From: an uncultured Sunxiuqinia sp.
GTDB lineage: Bacteria; Bacteroidota; Bacteroidia; Bacteroidales; Prolixibacteraceae
Assembly: GCF_947495665.1 (NCBI RefSeq)
Contig: NZ_CANLZV010000018.1
Coordinates: 16,472 to 80,471, forward strand
Length of the DNA: 64,000 bases
Direction: 5' to 3'
Shown here: positions 62,192 to 64,000 of the stretch, piece by piece
Layout: every line of letters starts with the position of its first letter
Numbering within the stretch: the stretch's first letter is position 1
Notes under the pieces: generated by a model
What the model saw: only the letters and a program-made list of their open reading frames with translations
Told to the model about the DNA's origin: nothing
The model's database searches: none
Translations under genes and position numbers: made by a program

Positions 62192-62463
62192 CTTTTGTCT
62201 TTTATCGCTTGTGTGGAAGGTTCTTCTCCTCTAGTTCAGACGTTTGAGCAGGTCGAAAGGTTTGCATGCAAAACTAAGAAAAAAGGAGTAAGAGATCGAT
62301 TTCCCCCGGAAGGTCTTTCAGCTGTTAGCGAAAATTTAAGATGGGGGAGCTTCCTTTAGGGGTTAAATCAGAATCAGCCTGTGCGGAATTGGGTGTATTT
62401 TGAAGCGCAGCTTATTTGGCGCATTCATGATTTGCTTTGGCGTGAACTGTTTTCATCAGGGCA

Positions 62464-62554
62464 CGGGTTACAAACCCGCGCCAGTGAAGGGGTATAGTCG
62501 TTACAAACGACAGTCTGTGTTCCCCCTCGGCACCGTTTCGCTAAGACGAGGGGG
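62464..62554. repeat. REP-like palindrome cluster
   Basis: Perfect palindromes CGGGTTACAAACCCG (62464-62478) and GTCGTTACAAACGAC (62497-62511) share the TTACAAA core, and CCCCCTCG pairs with CGAGGGGG (62522-62554). The same core occurs in the 400-bp repeats 55 kb away. The rest of 62192-62587 holds no gene. Confidence 0.8.
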
Positions 62555-62587
62555 GAAGAGAATAATTTCAGTACGTGTTCAGGTTCA

Positions 62588-63010
62588 TTATTCGCTTTTT
62601 TGCCCAAATGCAAGGATGTAGCCGTTATTGTCCTGTAGGTAAAATTCACGCATTCCGTACCAAGCCGTTTTCAGTGGGGTCGGGTTCAAACCCTTGTCTT
62701 TTATTTGCTCATAAAAGCGGTCAATTCCGTCAATTTCCATATAGAACGAAACACTTGCTCCCATTGAGCGGTCTTTGGCGAGAAGAACGTCTTCTTTGAA
62801 GCTGTCGGTTCGCTGGAACATCATTTCCACGCTGTCCTTACTGACCAAAGCGTAAACATATTCTTTCCCTTCAGTCAATGATTGTTCGACTCCGTCCTGC
62901 GTTTCGGGGACAGCCATTACCAACGAAAAGCCTAAAACGGATTGATAAAATTCAATGGTTTCCCGAATGTTTTTAACCTCAAAATTGGGCGTTAATTTGT
63001 TTGCTTTCAT
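62588..63010 (-). CDS. VOC-family (glyoxalase/bleomycin-resistance-like) protein
   Basis: A 140-residue metal-binding-fold protein from ATG 63010 (MKANKLTPNFEVKNIRETIEFY). The two beta-alpha-beta-beta-beta modules are visible: FEVKNIRETIEFYQSVLGFSLVM and ASVSFYMEIDGIDRFYEQIKDKG, ending TAWYGMREFYLQDNNGYILAFG. It follows the AraC gene by 29 bp on the same strand, so the pair may be one small operon. Substrate unknown. Confidence 0.88.
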   Translation of the reverse strand: MKANKLTPNFEVKNIRETIEFYQSVLGFSLVMAVPETQDGVEQSLTEGKEYVYALVSKDSVEMMFQRTDSFKEDVLLAKDRSMGASVSFYMEIDGIDRFYEQIKDKGLNPTPLKTAWYGMREFYLQDNNGYILAFGQKSE

Positions 63011-63039
63011 CTTCCTTGTTTTTTGTTTATAGCACAAAT

Positions 63040-63786
63040 TTAGCTTGACTGAATGGTGGTCAATTGTAAAAATCGGTCGTTTTTGTTCAAGTACAAATTC
63101 GTTGGTGTTGACCCTGTAATCTGCTTTACTTGCTTAATAAAATGGGCCTGGTCGTAGTAATCGTTTTCGGGGAAAAGCTTGCCATTGGCAATGTGTTTTA
63201 ACGAAGAATGACACTTTAGGATTTTGCAGAATGTTTTAAGCGAAAAACCAAAATGACGGTTAAAATATCTGTTCATTTGCCGGCTGTTCCAAATAATTCG
63301 TTCTGAAAGTTCCTGGACTGAGATTTCGCCTTTTCGCTCGTAAAGAATTTTGAAAAGCTCAAATTTCCGGCTGTCAATTTCTTTAAGGTTTTTGAGTCCG
63401 TGTTGTAATTGTTCGCTAATCGAATCGGTAAATTTGCCGAAATCGTTCAAATCGAGGTGTTCACAGCCCATAAAAGAAGTGGGCAATTCTGTTTTGGTGT
63501 TTTTAAGTTCTTTGATAGACTGTTTGAAAAGATACTCGGCAGAAATCAATTTGAAGCGAGCGCCAATCAATTTGGTATTCTCTGGTATGGAAATCTGGAT
63601 TTGCTGTGTCCAAACTCCTGTCAGCCATACTTTGTGAATTTGTTCGTTTTTGATCTCAAAAATCAAATCGAAACATCCGTCTGGAAGTATTTCATAACGG
63701 CATTCCTTTTCGGCAGTTTCAAACTCCCAAAAACTTTTGATGAAGTTAGAAATAAATCCTTTGGTATGTTTCTCCCGGTAATTCAC
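63040..63786 (-). CDS. AraC-family transcriptional regulator
   Basis: A 248-residue regulator. The N-terminal domain (about 1-135) looks like the DUF6597-type sensor (FIKSFWEFETAEKECRYEILPDGCFDLIFE). The C-terminal AraC helix-turn-helix spans about 150-240: ISVQELSERIIWNSRQMNRYFNRHFGFSLKTFCKILKCHSSLKHI and YYDQAHFIKQVKQITGSTPT. It is upstream of the VOC gene and probably regulates it. Confidence 0.9.
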   Translation of the reverse strand: MNYREKHTKGFISNFIKSFWEFETAEKECRYEILPDGCFDLIFEIKNEQIHKVWLTGVWTQQIQISIPENTKLIGARFKLISAEYLFKQSIKELKNTKTELPTSFMGCEHLDLNDFGKFTDSISEQLQHGLKNLKEIDSRKFELFKILYERKGEISVQELSERIIWNSRQMNRYFNRHFGFSLKTFCKILKCHSSLKHIANGKLFPENDYYDQAHFIKQVKQITGSTPTNLYLNKNDRFLQLTTIQSS

Positions 63787-63815
63787 GCGGTTGTTTTTTT
63801 TAATGGTAACGGTGG

Positions 63816-63923
63816 CGGTATGGTTAGTAAGGGATTGCGGGCTTCTTTCCAGTCAAGTTACTGCTAATTTTGGAGCGGGTTACTGCACCCCGAAAACCAC
63901 TGAAACCCTTATTAACTATACCG
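63816..63923. repeat. 18-bp inverted repeat (long hairpin)
   Basis: CGGTATGGTTAGTAAGGG (63816-63833) and CCCTTATTAACTATACCG (63906-63923) pair over all 18 bases, two as G-U. The right arm ends 5 bp before the group-II-intron-like sequence. A palindromic GGGTTACTGCACCC lies inside. Confidence 0.8.
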
Positions 63924-63928
63924 CGTGT

Positions 63929-64000
63929 GTGTGCCCAGCATGAGCATGTGCACACACTACTGAAAGCTCTTAAAAAATGTTTAAAATACAAATTTTTGGA
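63929..64000 (+). other. Possible 5' end of a class C group II intron (edge of window)
   Basis: GTGTGCCCAGCATGAGC at 63929 resembles the class C intron 5' end, which I remember as GUGUGCCCGGCAUGGGU. Class C introns insert next to terminator-like hairpins, and a long inverted repeat lies just upstream. The expected ORF and 3' end would be outside the window, so this is unproven. Confidence 0.35.

Noticed and set aside
62425..62649. 74-codon minus-strand frame across the REP palindromes
   Set aside because: It reads through palindromes and is typical of the spurious frames these repeats create.

Overview
The window looks like a chromosomal segment of a Bacteroidota organism, most likely a marine or sediment Bacteroidales/Marinilabiliales relative. 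This rests on Bacteroidota-type promoter boxes (TTTG, then TAnnTTTG), a DUF4469/HU-like protein, DUF1080 and GH109-like proteins, LytS/LytTR and RprXY-like two-component pairs, MeaB, a lineage-typical M56/TonB-C protein, and near absence of Shine-Dalgarno sites. The genus cannot be fixed from the sequence alone. No rRNA, tRNA, CRISPR or intact transposase was seen.

Layout. 1-4379 (minus): a tightly overlapping nadB-nadC-coaX operon (NAD and CoA synthesis) running into a truncated outer-membrane barrel gene. 4380-7885: a gene-poor accessory patch with a DUF4469 gene, a 46-bp tandem repeat, two 400-bp direct repeats, a frameshifted Rhs-type toxin tail with an intact putative membrane immunity gene, and regulator fragments. 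7886-13574: an RND efflux trio (adaptor, pump, TolC-like). 13663-16305 (minus): a YiaK-like dehydrogenase, an amino-acid racemase and a DUF1080 lipoprotein. 16669-26977: pfkA, an RprXY-like two-component system, a DUF1573 protein, meaB, a TlpA-like lipoprotein, lpd and a Na/Pi transporter. 27164-30250: a membrane protein joining a prephenate-dehydratase-like domain to two TM helices and a beta-rich domain, a (GATT)19 microsatellite, and a fluoride riboswitch driving a CLC-F type fluoride antiporter. 30386-37943 (minus): GH20 hexosaminidase, GH109-like protein, a membrane-bound LamG/SARP-like regulator, and a TIM-barrel lipoprotein.

38478-59219 is mainly branched-chain amino-acid synthesis: ilvD-ilvB-ilvN-ilvC, then leuA-leuC-(four-helix-bundle gene)-leuD-citramalate synthase-like-leuB. 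Both clusters have leader peptides rich in Ile/Leu/Val codons followed by terminators with competing antiterminators: two in series before ilvD and one before leuA. The same architecture is seen all three times, a strong case for ribosome-mediated attenuation. Between the clusters lie about 8 kb of other genes: LytS/LytTR pair, ZIP transporter, lipocalin-like protein, an ECF sigma operon, and a BlaI/M56 pair with two matching operators on its promoter.

59356-64000: a second DUF1080 protein, an ankyrin protein, an amidohydrolase whose Tat-like signal seems split off by a frameshift, REP-like palindromes, a VOC/AraC pair, and at the edge an 18-bp inverted repeat next to a sequence resembling the 5' end of a class C group II intron.

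The best candidates for something undescribed are the prephenate-dehydratase-like/2TM/beta-domain protein with its adjacent microsatellite, the serial BCAA attenuators, and the LamG-TM-SARP regulator beside the amino-sugar hydrolases.
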